Assembly: GCA_018969715.1 (NCBI GenBank)
Contig: JAGWXT010000002.1
Location: 124,001-188,000 of the forward strand
Reading direction: 5' to 3'
Length of the DNA: 64,000 nucleotides
Origin: Actinomycetales bacterium
GTDB lineage: Bacteria > Actinomycetota > Actinomycetes > S36-B12 > UBA5976
Below the pieces are notes generated by a model that saw only the letters and a program-made list of their open reading frames with translations, had not been told where the DNA came from and searched no databases. Shown here piece after piece: positions 38,818 to 47,149 of the stretch. Positions within the stretch are counted from its first letter, which is position 1, and each line of letters starts with the position of its first letter. The translations under genes were made by a program, and so were the position numbers.

Positions 38818-38940
38818 ATCGCGGCATCGTCCGTCTCACCGGACGGCCGCTGCGGGCAACGGCGTGACGATTTGGCATGTTGCCTCGCCGCGATGAACGT
38901 TCGCACTATGGCATGCGTGTGCGCCTGTTACGGTGCGAGC

Positions 38941-39189
38941 TTGCCAAAGACCGTGCAGATTCGGGACATTCCCGACGACGTCTACCACGCGTTGACGCAA
39001 CGAGCGGCGGCGGAGCGGGTGACCGTCCCGGATCTTCTGCGTCGCCTTGCCGAACGGGAAGTCGCTCGGCCCTCATTGGCGGAGTGGGTCGAGCGCACTC
39101 GCCGGCGCGGTGGCCCCACACGTGACTCCGGGGCCATGCCGGCCGTCGACGAACTTCGAGGACCCTGGCCCCCCGATGATCGTCGTTGA
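38941..39189 (+). CDS. VapB/FitA-like antitoxin
   Basis: 82 residues from TTG 38941. The ribbon-helix-helix start LPKTVQIRDIPDDVYHALTQRAAAERVTVPDLLRRLAEREV is that of FitA-type VapB antitoxins, which bind operator DNA and neutralise a PIN-domain RNase. The C-terminal tail (PSLAEWVERTRRRGG) would be the toxin-binding part. The toxin start overlaps its end at 39176, as in a normal vapBC operon, but the toxin is truncated. No ribosome-binding site is seen. Confidence 0.82.
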   Translation: MPKTVQIRDIPDDVYHALTQRAAAERVTVPDLLRRLAEREVARPSLAEWVERTRRRGGPTRDSGAMPAVDELRGPWPPDDRR

Positions 39190-39280
39190 TGCATCGTGCC
39201 TCGACGAGGTCGTCAGCCTCCTTCGACGCGATTCGATGAGTGGACTCCGCCACGAATCCCGTGCCGCAAGTCGTGCCTGA
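39176..39280 (+). pseudogene. Truncated VapC PIN-domain toxin
   Basis: A 34-codon ORF begins MIVVDASCLDEVVSLLRR, the N-terminal strand and first catalytic aspartate (D5) of a PIN-domain RNase, then departs (DSMSGLRHESRAASRA) and stops. VapC toxins are about 130 residues with three or four acidic residues; the rest is missing here. The module therefore retains antitoxin but no functional toxin. The 162 bp that follow up to the GH18 gene hold nothing recognisable. Confidence 0.75.
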
Positions 39281-39442
39281 GCCATGGGTGATCTGGATCT
39301 CCCGCGCCCGTGGTCCGCGCAGCGTCGTGTCAGGCCACGCGGCCCGGTGACGATGGCAGCGTCGGCCGTCCCAACTGTGCTGGGTCGTCACCGGGCCCGG
39401 CTTGCTCGACCTATCGGGCGACCCCACCCAGAAGGAGTCCCC

Positions 39443-40522
39443 ATGCGCGCACTCGTCGCCGGCGCGGCGGCAGTGTGCCTTGCCGCCGGTATCGCCATCG
39501 CCCCCCATTCCGCCTCCCCGGTCGATGCCGCCGCCGGTCCGGTCGTTGCTCCGTACGTCGACATGGGGCTGTATCCCCCGGCAGACCTCGTCGCCATCAA
39601 GAACGCCACTGGCATCCCGGCCGCGACCCTTGCATTCATCGTCGCCAGTGGTGGTACCGACTGCACGCCGTCCTGGGGTGGGTATGCCTCCTACGACGTC
39701 GGTGGACCGGGTGACTTCGTATCCGCGGTTTCCGGTTTCCGAGCCGCCGGCGGACGGCCGATCGTGTCATTCGGCGGGGCGAACGGCACCGAGCTGGCCT
39801 CGGCGTGCTCGACATCGACGGCGCTGACCGCCGCCTACCGCCGGGTCATCGACCGCTACCGTGTCGACCGCATCGACTTCGACATCGAGGGCGCAGCCGT
39901 TGCCAATCCGATCGTCAATCAGCGTCGCGCCACAGCCGTAGCGCAGGTGCAACGAGATCTCGCAAGACGTGGGCGTCCGCTGCAGGTGACGTTGACGCTT
40001 CCGGTGATGCCGGATGGACTCACCGCTGACGGGCTGCGCACGGTGCGGGAGTTCACCGCTGCTGGAGTCACGCTCGCCTCGGTCAATGTCATGGCAATGA
40101 ACTACGGGCCGAGCTTCACCCAGATGGGTGCCAATGCGGTGTCGGCAGCGAAGTCGACATCCACTCAGCTTGCCGGCGTCCCAGCGTTCGCCGATTGGAC
40201 GAGGGCCCAGCGAAACGCTCTCGTCGGCGTCACCGCGATGATCGGCAGGAATGACGTCGAGCCTGAGGTATTCACCATCGCTGACGTCTCGACGCTAACC
40301 TCGTTCGCGCGGAGAAACGGCATCGGGATGCTCGCCTGGTGGGAGATGACCCGAGACAAGCCGTGCCGCGATGGGCTCACGGCGCTCTACCAGTGCACCG
40401 GCACCACCGAGCCGCAGTGGGCGTACTCGCGTGCCTTCGTCGCCGGCGCTGGCGGATTCGTCCCACCGTTGCCGTCGCAGGGCCCGACGCCGACCGGTCC
40501 TGCAATGCCGACGTCACAGTGA
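39443..40522 (+). CDS. Secreted GH18 chitinase-like protein
   Basis: 359 residues from ATG 39443, with AAGGAG upstream. A signal peptide (MRALVAGAAAVCLAAGIAIAPHSASPVDA) precedes a GH18 TIM barrel. The active-site motif is DRIDFDIEG (residues 142-150), with the catalytic E149 and two preceding aspartates intact. Other family strands are PIVSFGGANG and VNVMAMNYGP. It would hydrolyse chitin or related beta-1,4-GlcNAc polymers outside the cell. The C-terminus is proline-rich and short. No carbohydrate-binding module. Confidence 0.85.
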   Translation: MRALVAGAAAVCLAAGIAIAPHSASPVDAAAGPVVAPYVDMGLYPPADLVAIKNATGIPAATLAFIVASGGTDCTPSWGGYASYDVGGPGDFVSAVSGFRAAGGRPIVSFGGANGTELASACSTSTALTAAYRRVIDRYRVDRIDFDIEGAAVANPIVNQRRATAVAQVQRDLARRGRPLQVTLTLPVMPDGLTADGLRTVREFTAAGVTLASVNVMAMNYGPSFTQMGANAVSAAKSTSTQLAGVPAFADWTRAQRNALVGVTAMIGRNDVEPEVFTIADVSTLTSFARRNGIGMLAWWEMTRDKPCRDGLTALYQCTGTTEPQWAYSRAFVAGAGGFVPPLPSQGPTPTGPAMPTSQ

Positions 40523-40670
40523 CCACGTTCTCGCCCACTGCGGTGCGGTGGTCGGTCAGCATCTCCGGCCCGGCGAGACCCACGCCACTGGGGAGCCACC
40601 GCCTCCACAGCAGTACCAGCGCCGCCCCGTCCTGCCGGCCTCGCCGGCCCGGCTGCCTAGCGTCCACGAC

Positions 40671-41822
40671 GTGGCTGCTCCCGCCCTCACCGATCCGCTC
40701 CCGCCCGCCTCGATCGCGACCCCCCGCATAGGGGAGTCCTCCGACGACCTCACCGCCAGAGTGCTCGCGCGAGTGCGTGACCGGGATCTGGATCCCCTGC
40801 GCGAGCCGGCACTGGTGTCTGCGCTCATCGATGAGCTCACCGGGTCAGCTTCGGCTGATGCCGCCGTTATTGATGAGGTCAAGGCATCCGTCATCGGCTA
40901 TGGCCCCCTGCAGCCCTACTTCGATGACCCCACCGTCGAGGAGATCTGGATCAACGCCCCCGATCGGATCTTCATCTTCCGCGGTGGGCGATCCGAATTG
41001 ACTCCGACCGTTCTCACCGAGGTCGCGGTCCGCGGACTGGTTGAGCGGATGCTGCGCACCAGCAGTCGTCGGGTGGATGTCTCATCACCGTTCGTCGATG
41101 CCACCCTTCCCGACGGCAGTCGCCTCCATGTCGTCGCCCCCGACATCGTCCGCTCCCACATGTCAGTGAACATCCGCCGCTTCGCCGCGCCCATCCGGCG
41201 ACTGTCCGATCAGGTGACCTCCGGGGTTCTCACCCTTGCGCAGGCGCGGCTGCTACGGGAGGCGGTGCTCGCCGGGCAGTCGATCATCGTCGCGGGGGCA
41301 ACCGGTGCCGGCAAGACCACCCTGCTGTCCTGCCTGCTCAATGAGTGCCCAACCGATCAGCGCATCGTCACCTGTGAGGAGGTCTTCGAACTGCGGCTGG
41401 CAAGTCCGGACTGGGTTGCCATGCAGACCCGCCAGCCCAATCTGGAGGGGGTGGGGGAGGTGCCGCTGCGCCGGCTGGTCAAGGAGGCGATGCGCATGCG
41501 TCCTGACCGGCTCGTCATCGGAGAGGTTCGCCAGGCCGAGGCCCTCGACCTGCTCATCGCCCTCAACAGCGGCACACCCGGCATGGGAACCCTGCACGCG
41601 AACAGCGCCCGGGAGGCGCTGCTAAAGCTGTGCACCCTGCCGCTGCTCGCCGGCCAGAACATCGCTGCCGCATTCGTGACCCCTACCGTTGCCGCGGCAA
41701 TCGACATGGTTGTCGTCCTGCGTCATGCCCCGGGGCGCGGGCGCCACGTCAGTGAGATCGTCACCCTCTCCGGTCGTGTTGAGAACGGGGTCATCGAGAT
41801 GACCCCGGTGGACCTGCCGTGA
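40671..41822 (+). CDS. tadA: Tad pilus assembly ATPase TadA (CpaF-like)
   Basis: 383 residues from GTG 40671. It is a PilT/VirB11-type secretion ATPase: VEEIWINAPDRIFIFRGG, Walker A GATGAGKTTLLS, the Asp-box-like TCEEVFELRLA, Walker B RPDRLVIGEVRQAEALDLL and His-box GTPGMGTLHANSA. It powers Flp pilus assembly. The start is uncertain because the frame is open into the preceding gene; the region before 40671 is low-complexity and out of family. The stop overlaps tadB (GTGA). Confidence 0.92.
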   Translation: MAAPALTDPLPPASIATPRIGESSDDLTARVLARVRDRDLDPLREPALVSALIDELTGSASADAAVIDEVKASVIGYGPLQPYFDDPTVEEIWINAPDRIFIFRGGRSELTPTVLTEVAVRGLVERMLRTSSRRVDVSSPFVDATLPDGSRLHVVAPDIVRSHMSVNIRRFAAPIRRLSDQVTSGVLTLAQARLLREAVLAGQSIIVAGATGAGKTTLLSCLLNECPTDQRIVTCEEVFELRLASPDWVAMQTRQPNLEGVGEVPLRRLVKEAMRMRPDRLVIGEVRQAEALDLLIALNSGTPGMGTLHANSAREALLKLCTLPLLAGQNIAAAFVTPTVAAAIDMVVVLRHAPGRGRHVSEIVTLSGRVENGVIEMTPVDLP

Positions 41823-42538
41823 CCGGCCCCGCCCTGCGCTGGGGCGCCCTTGCATGCACCGGGGGCGTGATCATCGGAGTGCTTGCCACCGCATGGACGA
41901 GCGCCCTCCCGGTGGGGGTGGCGCTGGGGTCGGTGGTCGCCCTGGCGATCGGCAGCCGATGGACGGCGCAGCGACGCGCACTGCTCGCCCGCTGGGAGTC
42001 ATCCTGGGCACCGGTGATCGACGACCTTGCTGCCTCCGTGAGCGCCGGGCTCTCACTGGGGGATGCCCTGGTCCTTGCGGCGCGCCGTGCTGAGGCGCCG
42101 CTCAACATCCCCATGTCGCTTGCTGCCCGCGAGTACCGGGTCACCGGTCGGCTCGATGCGGCCCTGACAACCCTGACCGCCGCCCTTCCACAGGCGGGGC
42201 CCGCCACCGGCCGTCGGGTAGCCAGTGCGCTGACGGTCGCCTCACATGTCGGGGGAAGTGACCTCGGCCGACTGCTGCGCGCACTGTCCTCCTCGGTCCG
42301 TGAGGACCAGCGGGTGCGGCAGGAGATTGCCGCGCGTCAGGCGTGGACCCTCAATGCGGCGCGACTCGGGGTGGCCGCACCGTGGCTGGTGCTCATCGTT
42401 GTCTGCCTGCAACCCACCAGTGCAGCCGCCTATCGGGGCCTGCCGGGCGCCCTCGTCCTCGCACTTGTGGGGCTGACCAGCGGCGCGGCCTACCTCGCCA
42501 TGCGCGCACTCACCGCACCTGTCCGAGGTGCCGGGTGA
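41819..42538 (+). CDS. tadB: Tad pilus inner-membrane platform protein TadB
   Basis: 239 residues from GTG 41819. A T2SSF-type domain is present (DDLAASVSAGLSLGDALVLAARR and RLLRALSSSVREDQRVRQEIAARQAWT), flanked by two N-terminal and two C-terminal hydrophobic segments. TadB and TadC form the membrane platform on which TadA acts. Overlaps tadA and tadC by 4 bp each. Confidence 0.88.
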   Translation: MTGPALRWGALACTGGVIIGVLATAWTSALPVGVALGSVVALAIGSRWTAQRRALLARWESSWAPVIDDLAASVSAGLSLGDALVLAARRAEAPLNIPMSLAAREYRVTGRLDAALTTLTAALPQAGPATGRRVASALTVASHVGGSDLGRLLRALSSSVREDQRVRQEIAARQAWTLNAARLGVAAPWLVLIVVCLQPTSAAAYRGLPGALVLALVGLTSGAAYLAMRALTAPVRGAG

Positions 42539-43353
42539 GCGCTGTGCTCGGGGCCGCCGCCGGTGCCCTGATCACGGGTGGGTCGCTGCTGTGCCTGACC
42601 GGACTTCGACGGGTCGGCGCCCCCGGACTGGCTCGGATCTCGCCCTACCTGCCACCCTCGGCCATCGCCGGTGTGCACCACACCCGCCCGCCGGGTGGGG
42701 CGGCGCTGCGCGCCCTGCGCGGCTTCGATCGGCGGGCGTGGGTGGGAGCGGGGATGGGTGCCGGTGGTGCGCTCACCCTCGGCATCACCCTCGTCCTCGT
42801 CGGCGTCCTGCCGCCTCGGGGAGGGATCGCGCTGGCTGTCCTCGGCGGCATGTGCGGACTGACGGTCGCCCAGTGGCGTCATCAGCGAGCCATCGAGCAG
42901 CAGCGGGCGGCACTGATCCGCGGACTGCCCGCAACGCTTGACCTGCTCGCATTCTGCGTTGCCGCCGGCGAGAGTCCGCAGCGCGGGCTGCTGCGGGTGA
43001 CCGAACTGGCCCCGCCGCCACTGGCTGGCGAGCTCGCGGTGGTGGGGGCGGACGTCGAGTCAGGGGCGACCTTCCTCGGCGCGCTGCGCGGTTGGCGGGA
43101 ACGCAGCCCCGATACCGCGATTGGCCGCTTCATCGACGTCATCGAGACCGCACTCGAGCGCGGGGCCCCGCTGGCGGAGGTGCTGCGCGCCCAGGCGGCC
43201 GATATTCGCTTCGCGGTGCGCGCTGCTGCTCTCGATCGGGCAAGTCGACAGGAGATCGGGGTGCTCATCCCGGTGGTCTTCCTCGTCCTGCCCAGTGTCG
43301 TGCTGGTCGCGCTGTACCCGGGGCTGGTCAACCTGCGGCTGGTCCTCGGGTGA
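42535..43353 (+). CDS. tadC: Tad pilus inner-membrane platform protein TadC
   Basis: 272 residues from GTG 42535. T2SSF domain with GLPATLDLLAFCVAAGESPQRGLLRV and an end pattern AALDRASRQEIGVLIPVVFLVLPSVVLVALYPGL with TM segments. Pairs with TadB. A GTGA overlap with tadB indicates coupled translation. Confidence 0.88.
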   Translation: MSAVLGAAAGALITGGSLLCLTGLRRVGAPGLARISPYLPPSAIAGVHHTRPPGGAALRALRGFDRRAWVGAGMGAGGALTLGITLVLVGVLPPRGGIALAVLGGMCGLTVAQWRHQRAIEQQRAALIRGLPATLDLLAFCVAAGESPQRGLLRVTELAPPPLAGELAVVGADVESGATFLGALRGWRERSPDTAIGRFIDVIETALERGAPLAEVLRAQAADIRFAVRAAALDRASRQEIGVLIPVVFLVLPSVVLVALYPGLVNLRLVLG

Positions 43354-43453
43354 GCAGAACCCAATGGCCGAGCCAGTGAACCCCATGGGAGACCCCGGCA
43401 AGGAGTCCAACCAAGGAACCGCCCTACCACCCAACCAAGAAAGAGGTCACGGC

Positions 43454-43651
43454 ATGCGATCCACCCCCCTTCCCCTGCGTCCGCTGGTGCGCCCCCTCGC
43501 GCGCGCCCTTGGCAACTCCCGCGGTGACGTGCCCGGCTGGGTACTTGTCACGGTCATGACCGCCGGACTGGTGACCACCCTGTGGGTCCTTGCGGACGGC
43601 ACCTTCTCCGATGTCTTCAGTCGAGCGGTGCAGTCGGTGAGTCGGTCCTGA
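43454..43651 (+). CDS. Small single-TM Flp-type pilin candidate
   Basis: 65 residues from ATG 43454. A basic N-terminus (about 27 residues) precedes a single hydrophobic helix in GDVPGWVLVTVMTAGLVTTLWVLADG, which is the Flp/TadE-associated small protein found after tadC in actinobacteria. A basic leader ending in G/D before a hydrophobic stretch resembles a prepilin cleavage site, but no G-E-F motif is seen. Most likely the major pilin; no prepilin peptidase gene is in the window. Confidence 0.7.
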   Translation: MRSTPLPLRPLVRPLARALGNSRGDVPGWVLVTVMTAGLVTTLWVLADGTFSDVFSRAVQSVSRS

Positions 43652-43652
43652 G

Positions 43653-44069
43653 ATGACGAGCAGCCGCCGAGCCGGGGTGCGCGCGATCCTCGGCGAGCGT
43701 CGGGGCTCGGCGGTGGCCTCGTTCGCGGTGGCAGCCCCGCTGGTCATTGCCCTGATGGCGGCGCTGCTGCAGCTGACCGGCTACGTCCACACCGTGACGG
43801 TCGCGCAGTCGGCGGTCGACGAGGCTGCGCGGCAGGCCGGCCGATACGGCGGTGACCCCACCACCGCGCGGCTGGCGCTGCTTGACACGCTTGCCAGCGC
43901 GGTGCCGGGAGCGACGGTCACCGGGCTTGCGATGACCGCCGACACGCTGCCGGCTGGCACCCCGCTGCTGGTCGTCACCTGCTCACTCACCGTCAGCGGC
44001 CCGGCCCCCTTCAGCCGCTCCTCGGTCACCCTGACGGGGCGGGCTGTCGACGAGGCGCGGCTGTCATGA
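43653..44069 (+). CDS. TadE-like pseudopilin
   Basis: 138 residues. A basic start and RRGSAVASFAVAAPLVIALMAALLQL give the typical TadE N-terminus: G-S-A-x-x-F-A-V-x-P followed by one TM helix. The rest is a small periplasmic domain with VDEAARQAGRYGG, a frequent TadE pattern. Follows the pilin by one base and overlaps the next gene by 4 bp. Confidence 0.82.
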   Translation: MTSSRRAGVRAILGERRGSAVASFAVAAPLVIALMAALLQLTGYVHTVTVAQSAVDEAARQAGRYGGDPTTARLALLDTLASAVPGATVTGLAMTADTLPAGTPLLVVTCSLTVSGPAPFSRSSVTLTGRAVDEARLS

Positions 44070-44533
44070 GGTGCGGGGTGCGCGGGCGGTGTCATCGGGT
44101 CGGACTGCGCGGTGCCCACGGCTCCGTGGCACTTGAGCTCGTCCTCGGTGTGGTGGCACTGGTCCTGCCCATCGTGTGGATTCTCACCAGCCTCGCGGTG
44201 CTGCAGCGCAGTGCCTATGCGGTCGACCACGCCGCCCGGGAGGCAGCCCGCGCGTTCGCAACAGCCGCGGACTCATCGGCCGCACTGGCCAGCGCCCATG
44301 AGGTCAGCCGCGAGATCCTCTCGGCTGCCGGCCGAAGTTATGACCCGGCCTCCCTGCAGGTCACCTGCCATGACGGTTGCCTGCAGCCGGGATCCGCGGT
44401 GAGCATCACCCTGCGCCAGTCCATTGCCCTGCCGTGGGTGCCCACCCGGTTCGATCCCGATGGGGTGACGGTGGTGAGCACCGTGACCGTCCCGGTCGAC
44501 CGGTACCGAGCCGAGCCCGGGGGTGGTGGGTGA
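44066..44533 (+). CDS. TadE/TadG-like pseudopilin
   Basis: 155 residues. The N-terminus reads GAHGSVALELVLGVVALVLPIVWILTSLAVLQ, with the conserved glutamate in A-L-E-L that marks TadE-like pilins, then AVDHAAREAARAFATA. The C-terminal half has a CHDGC pair that may form a disulfide. It is the second of three minor pilins in the operon. Confidence 0.8.
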   Translation: MRCGVRGRCHRVGLRGAHGSVALELVLGVVALVLPIVWILTSLAVLQRSAYAVDHAAREAARAFATAADSSAALASAHEVSREILSAAGRSYDPASLQVTCHDGCLQPGSAVSITLRQSIALPWVPTRFDPDGVTVVSTVTVPVDRYRAEPGGGG

Positions 44534-44988
44534 TCATGGGACGCCCGCCCGCCACCCGGCGACTCCTGCGGGATCGGCGGGGCAGCGGTCTGATCCTGAT
44601 GATCGGCGTGACCGGCGTGTGCCTGGTCGCCGCCTGCGTGACCATCGACACTGCGGCGGTGCTGATCGCCCACCGTGGGCTGGCCGCCCTTGCCGACAGC
44701 ACCGCTCTTGCGGGGGCACAGCAGGTGGACGAGCAGGCGTATGCCGACCGCGGAGCCGGCGGCTGGCTGGTCCTCGATCAGGGGCAGGCGCGCACCCTTG
44801 CCCTGGCCCACCTGTCGGCGGCCGCCCGCGCCGGATCCCCGGTGACCGTGACCGATCTGGCGACCTCGCCGACCACCGTGCGGGTTAGCCTCGCCCGCGA
44901 GATCCGCCCGCCGCTGACGGGGCAGTGGCTGCCGTCGGTGACGGTCCGCGCCGACGCAGCGGCCGGGTTGCTCACCGCAGTGGACTGA
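44530..44988 (+). CDS. TadG-like minor pilin (Flp pilus-assembly TadE/G-like domain)
   Basis: 152 residues if GTG 44530 is used (GTGA overlap with the preceding stop); ATG 44536 is an alternative. The N-terminal part RRGSGLILMIGVTGVCLVAACVTIDTAAVLIAHRGLAALADSTALAGAQQVD matches the TadG N-terminal domain (Rv3657c-like). It lacks the large vWA domain of proteobacterial TadG, as usual in actinobacteria. Last gene of the tad block. Confidence 0.8.
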   Translation: MIMGRPPATRRLLRDRRGSGLILMIGVTGVCLVAACVTIDTAAVLIAHRGLAALADSTALAGAQQVDEQAYADRGAGGWLVLDQGQARTLALAHLSAAARAGSPVTVTDLATSPTTVRVSLAREIRPPLTGQWLPSVTVRADAAAGLLTAVD

Positions 44989-45066
44989 ACGCGAGGGGCG
45001 CACCTGCGAGCCGATCTGTTCGGCGGGGGCGCGCCGCCGGGCCGCCGGTGATGGCAGGATGGCCGG

Positions 45067-46020
45067 ATGCGCGTGTGGGTGGCAGGCAGCAGCGGTCTGG
45101 CCGGCTCGGCCATCGCCCGGGCCTACCGTGCGGCGGGCGCTGAAGTGATCGGCGTGCGCTCGGTCGAGCTGGACCTGCGCGATCGCGCGGCGACCTTCAC
45201 CTGGGTGGCCGATCAGCGTCCCGAGCTCGTCATCGTCGCGGCTGCCAAGGTTGGCGGAATCGGCGCGAACTCCGCGTTCCCGGTGGACTTCCTCAGCGAC
45301 AACGTCCTCATCCAGACCAACGTCATGGACGCTGCCCACGCCGCCGATGTGCCGCGCCTTGTCTTCCTGGGCTCCTCCTGCATCTACCCCCAGCTGTGCC
45401 CACAGCCGATCAAGGAGGAGTACCTGCTCACCGGCCCCCTCGAGGCGAGCAATCAGCCCTATGCCCTGGCCAAGATCGCCGGCGTGCAGTTGGTGCACGC
45501 CTACCGCACCCAGTACGGCCGCCGCTGGATCTCCGCGATGCCGACGAACCTCTACGGCCCATTCGACAACTTCGACCTGCAGACCTCCCATGTGCTGCCG
45601 GCACTGCTCCATCGCTTCCACCTCGCCCGCGCCGGTGGGGACCCGGAGGTGACGCTGTGGGGCACCGGCACCCCGCGGCGCGAGTTCCTGCACTCCGATG
45701 ACCTTGCCGCCGCGGTGCTCGTCCTCGCCGAACGGTACGACGATGACCGCACCATCAACGTCGGCACCGGTGAGGATCTCCCGATCGCCGATCTGGCAAC
45801 CCTCGTCGCGCGCGTGGTCGGCTTCGAGGGTCGCATCGTGTGGGATGACAGCAAGCCGGATGGCACACCGCGCAAGGTCCTGGACGTCTCGCGGGTGCGG
45901 GCACTGGGATGGCAGCCGCAGATTGGCCTCGCCGAGGGAATCGCGTCCACCTACGAGTGGTTCCGCCAGCACCATCTCGATGACGCGATCCGGCGGGCGA
46001 ATTCCCCCGCCCCCGCCTGA
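45067..46020 (+). CDS. fcl: GDP-L-fucose synthase
   Basis: 317 residues, extended SDR. Cofactor motif GSSGLAGSAIARAYRAAG; active site S in LGSSCIYPQLCPQPIKEE and Y-x-x-x-K in QPYALAKIAG; the family block ANVGGIGAN-like appears as AAKVGGIGANSAFP. It epimerises and reduces GDP-4-keto-6-deoxymannose to GDP-L-fucose. The partner dehydratase gmd follows after 21 bp. Product goes to surface polysaccharide or glycoprotein. Confidence 0.93.
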   Translation: MRVWVAGSSGLAGSAIARAYRAAGAEVIGVRSVELDLRDRAATFTWVADQRPELVIVAAAKVGGIGANSAFPVDFLSDNVLIQTNVMDAAHAADVPRLVFLGSSCIYPQLCPQPIKEEYLLTGPLEASNQPYALAKIAGVQLVHAYRTQYGRRWISAMPTNLYGPFDNFDLQTSHVLPALLHRFHLARAGGDPEVTLWGTGTPRREFLHSDDLAAAVLVLAERYDDDRTINVGTGEDLPIADLATLVARVVGFEGRIVWDDSKPDGTPRKVLDVSRVRALGWQPQIGLAEGIASTYEWFRQHHLDDAIRRANSPAPA

Positions 46021-46041
46021 GATAGAGAAGGAAGGTTGCGC

Positions 46042-47022
46042 GTGCCCGTTGCCCTCATCACCGGCATCACCGGTCAGGACGGTTCCTATCTCGCCGAACT
46101 GCTGCTCGGCAAGGGCTACGAGGTGCACGGCATCGTGCGACGGTCCTCCTCGTTCAACACCGGCCGCCTCGATGCGGTCTACGCCGATCCCCATGTGGCC
46201 GATGCACGGCTCCACCTGCACTATGGGGACCTACTCGATGGTGTGAGCCTGACCAACCTCATCCGCGAGGTGACACCAACCGAGGTGTACAACCTCGCAG
46301 CGCAGAGCCATGTCAAGGTGTCCTTCGAGTTGCCCGAGTACACCGCCGATGTCGATGCGGTCGGCACCGTCCGGCTGCTGGAGGCCATTCGTGCCGCCGG
46401 AATCGACACCCGCTTTTATCAAGCGAGCACCTCCGAGCTCTACGGATCAATCCCGCCACCGCAGGACGAGGAGTCCGGCTTCGCCCCCCGCAGCCCGTAT
46501 GCGGCGGCAAAGCTCTACTCCTACTGGGTGACTCGCAACTATCGCGAGGCCTACGACCTGTACGCGGTGAACGGCATCCTGTTCAACCACGAGTCCCCGC
46601 GCCGGGGGCCGACATTCGTCACCCGCAAGATCACCCGCGCCGTGGCAGCCATCGCGCAGGGTCGTCAGCGGGGCCTCTACCTTGGCAACCTCGATGCGAT
46701 CCGCGATTGGGGTTATGCGCCGGAGTACGTCGAGGGCATGTGGCGGATGCTGCAGGTTGACGACCCGCATGACCTCGTCCTCGCAACGGGGGTGGGTGCG
46801 ACGGTGCGCGATTTCGCCGAGGTGTCCTTCGCCGCGGCTGGACTGGACTATCGGGATCATGTCGAGATCGACGAGCGCTACCACCGGCCCACTGAGGTGG
46901 AGGCGCTCATCGGTCGACCCGATCGTGCCGCCGAGGTCCTCGGCTGGCGGGCGGCCACTCACTGGGACGACCTCGCCCGGCTGATGGTTGCTGCCGATCT
47001 CGCCGCGGATGCCGCCACATGA
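46042..47022 (+). CDS. gmd: GDP-mannose 4,6-dehydratase
   Basis: 326 residues from GTG 46042, chosen because AGAAGGAAGG lies 7 bases upstream (a TTG at 46036 abuts it). Motifs: [33 protein letters not shown], active-site [10 protein letters not shown] and [10 protein letters not shown], and [21 protein letters not shown]. It makes GDP-4-keto-6-deoxy-D-mannose for Fcl. The sugar pathway genes lie just after the tad pilus operon. Its stop lies in a 15-bp repeat array. Confidence 0.95.
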   Translation: MPVALITGITGQDGSYLAELLLGKGYEVHGIVRRSSSFNTGRLDAVYADPHVADARLHLHYGDLLDGVSLTNLIREVTPTEVYNLAAQSHVKVSFELPEYTADVDAVGTVRLLEAIRAAGIDTRFYQASTSELYGSIPPPQDEESGFAPRSPYAAAKLYSYWVTRNYREAYDLYAVNGILFNHESPRRGPTFVTRKITRAVAAIAQGRQRGLYLGNLDAIRDWGYAPEYVEGMWRMLQVDDPHDLVLATGVGATVRDFAEVSFAAAGLDYRDHVEIDERYHRPTEVEALIGRPDRAAEVLGWRAATHWDDLARLMVAADLAADAAT

Positions 47023-47099
47023 GCCACCGCCACATGAGCCACCGCTACCTGAGCCACCGCCACCGGGGCCACCGCCACATGAGCCACCGCCACCGGGGC
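47019..47099. repeat. Five-copy 15-bp tandem array between gmd and prfB
   Basis: Units of the form ATGAGCCACCGCCAC, with variants CTGAGC.. and CGGGGC.. at the first bases, run at 47019, 47034, 47049, 47064 and 47079 plus a 6-bp partial copy. The first unit includes the gmd stop codon. In the prfB frame the array would read as repeats of P-P-H-E-P, but that region is before the normal RF2 start and is unlikely to be translated as part of RF2. Confidence 0.9.
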
Positions 47100-47149
47100 G
47101 CGCGCGCCGGCACCGTTCCCCGCCGCCCGACTTCGGTCGCTCCCCGGCG

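Noticed and set aside
46988-47149. PPHEP-repeat N-terminal extension of release factor 2
   Set aside because: It is the translated 15-bp repeat array and overlaps gmd; the ATG at 47150 gives the standard RF2 length.
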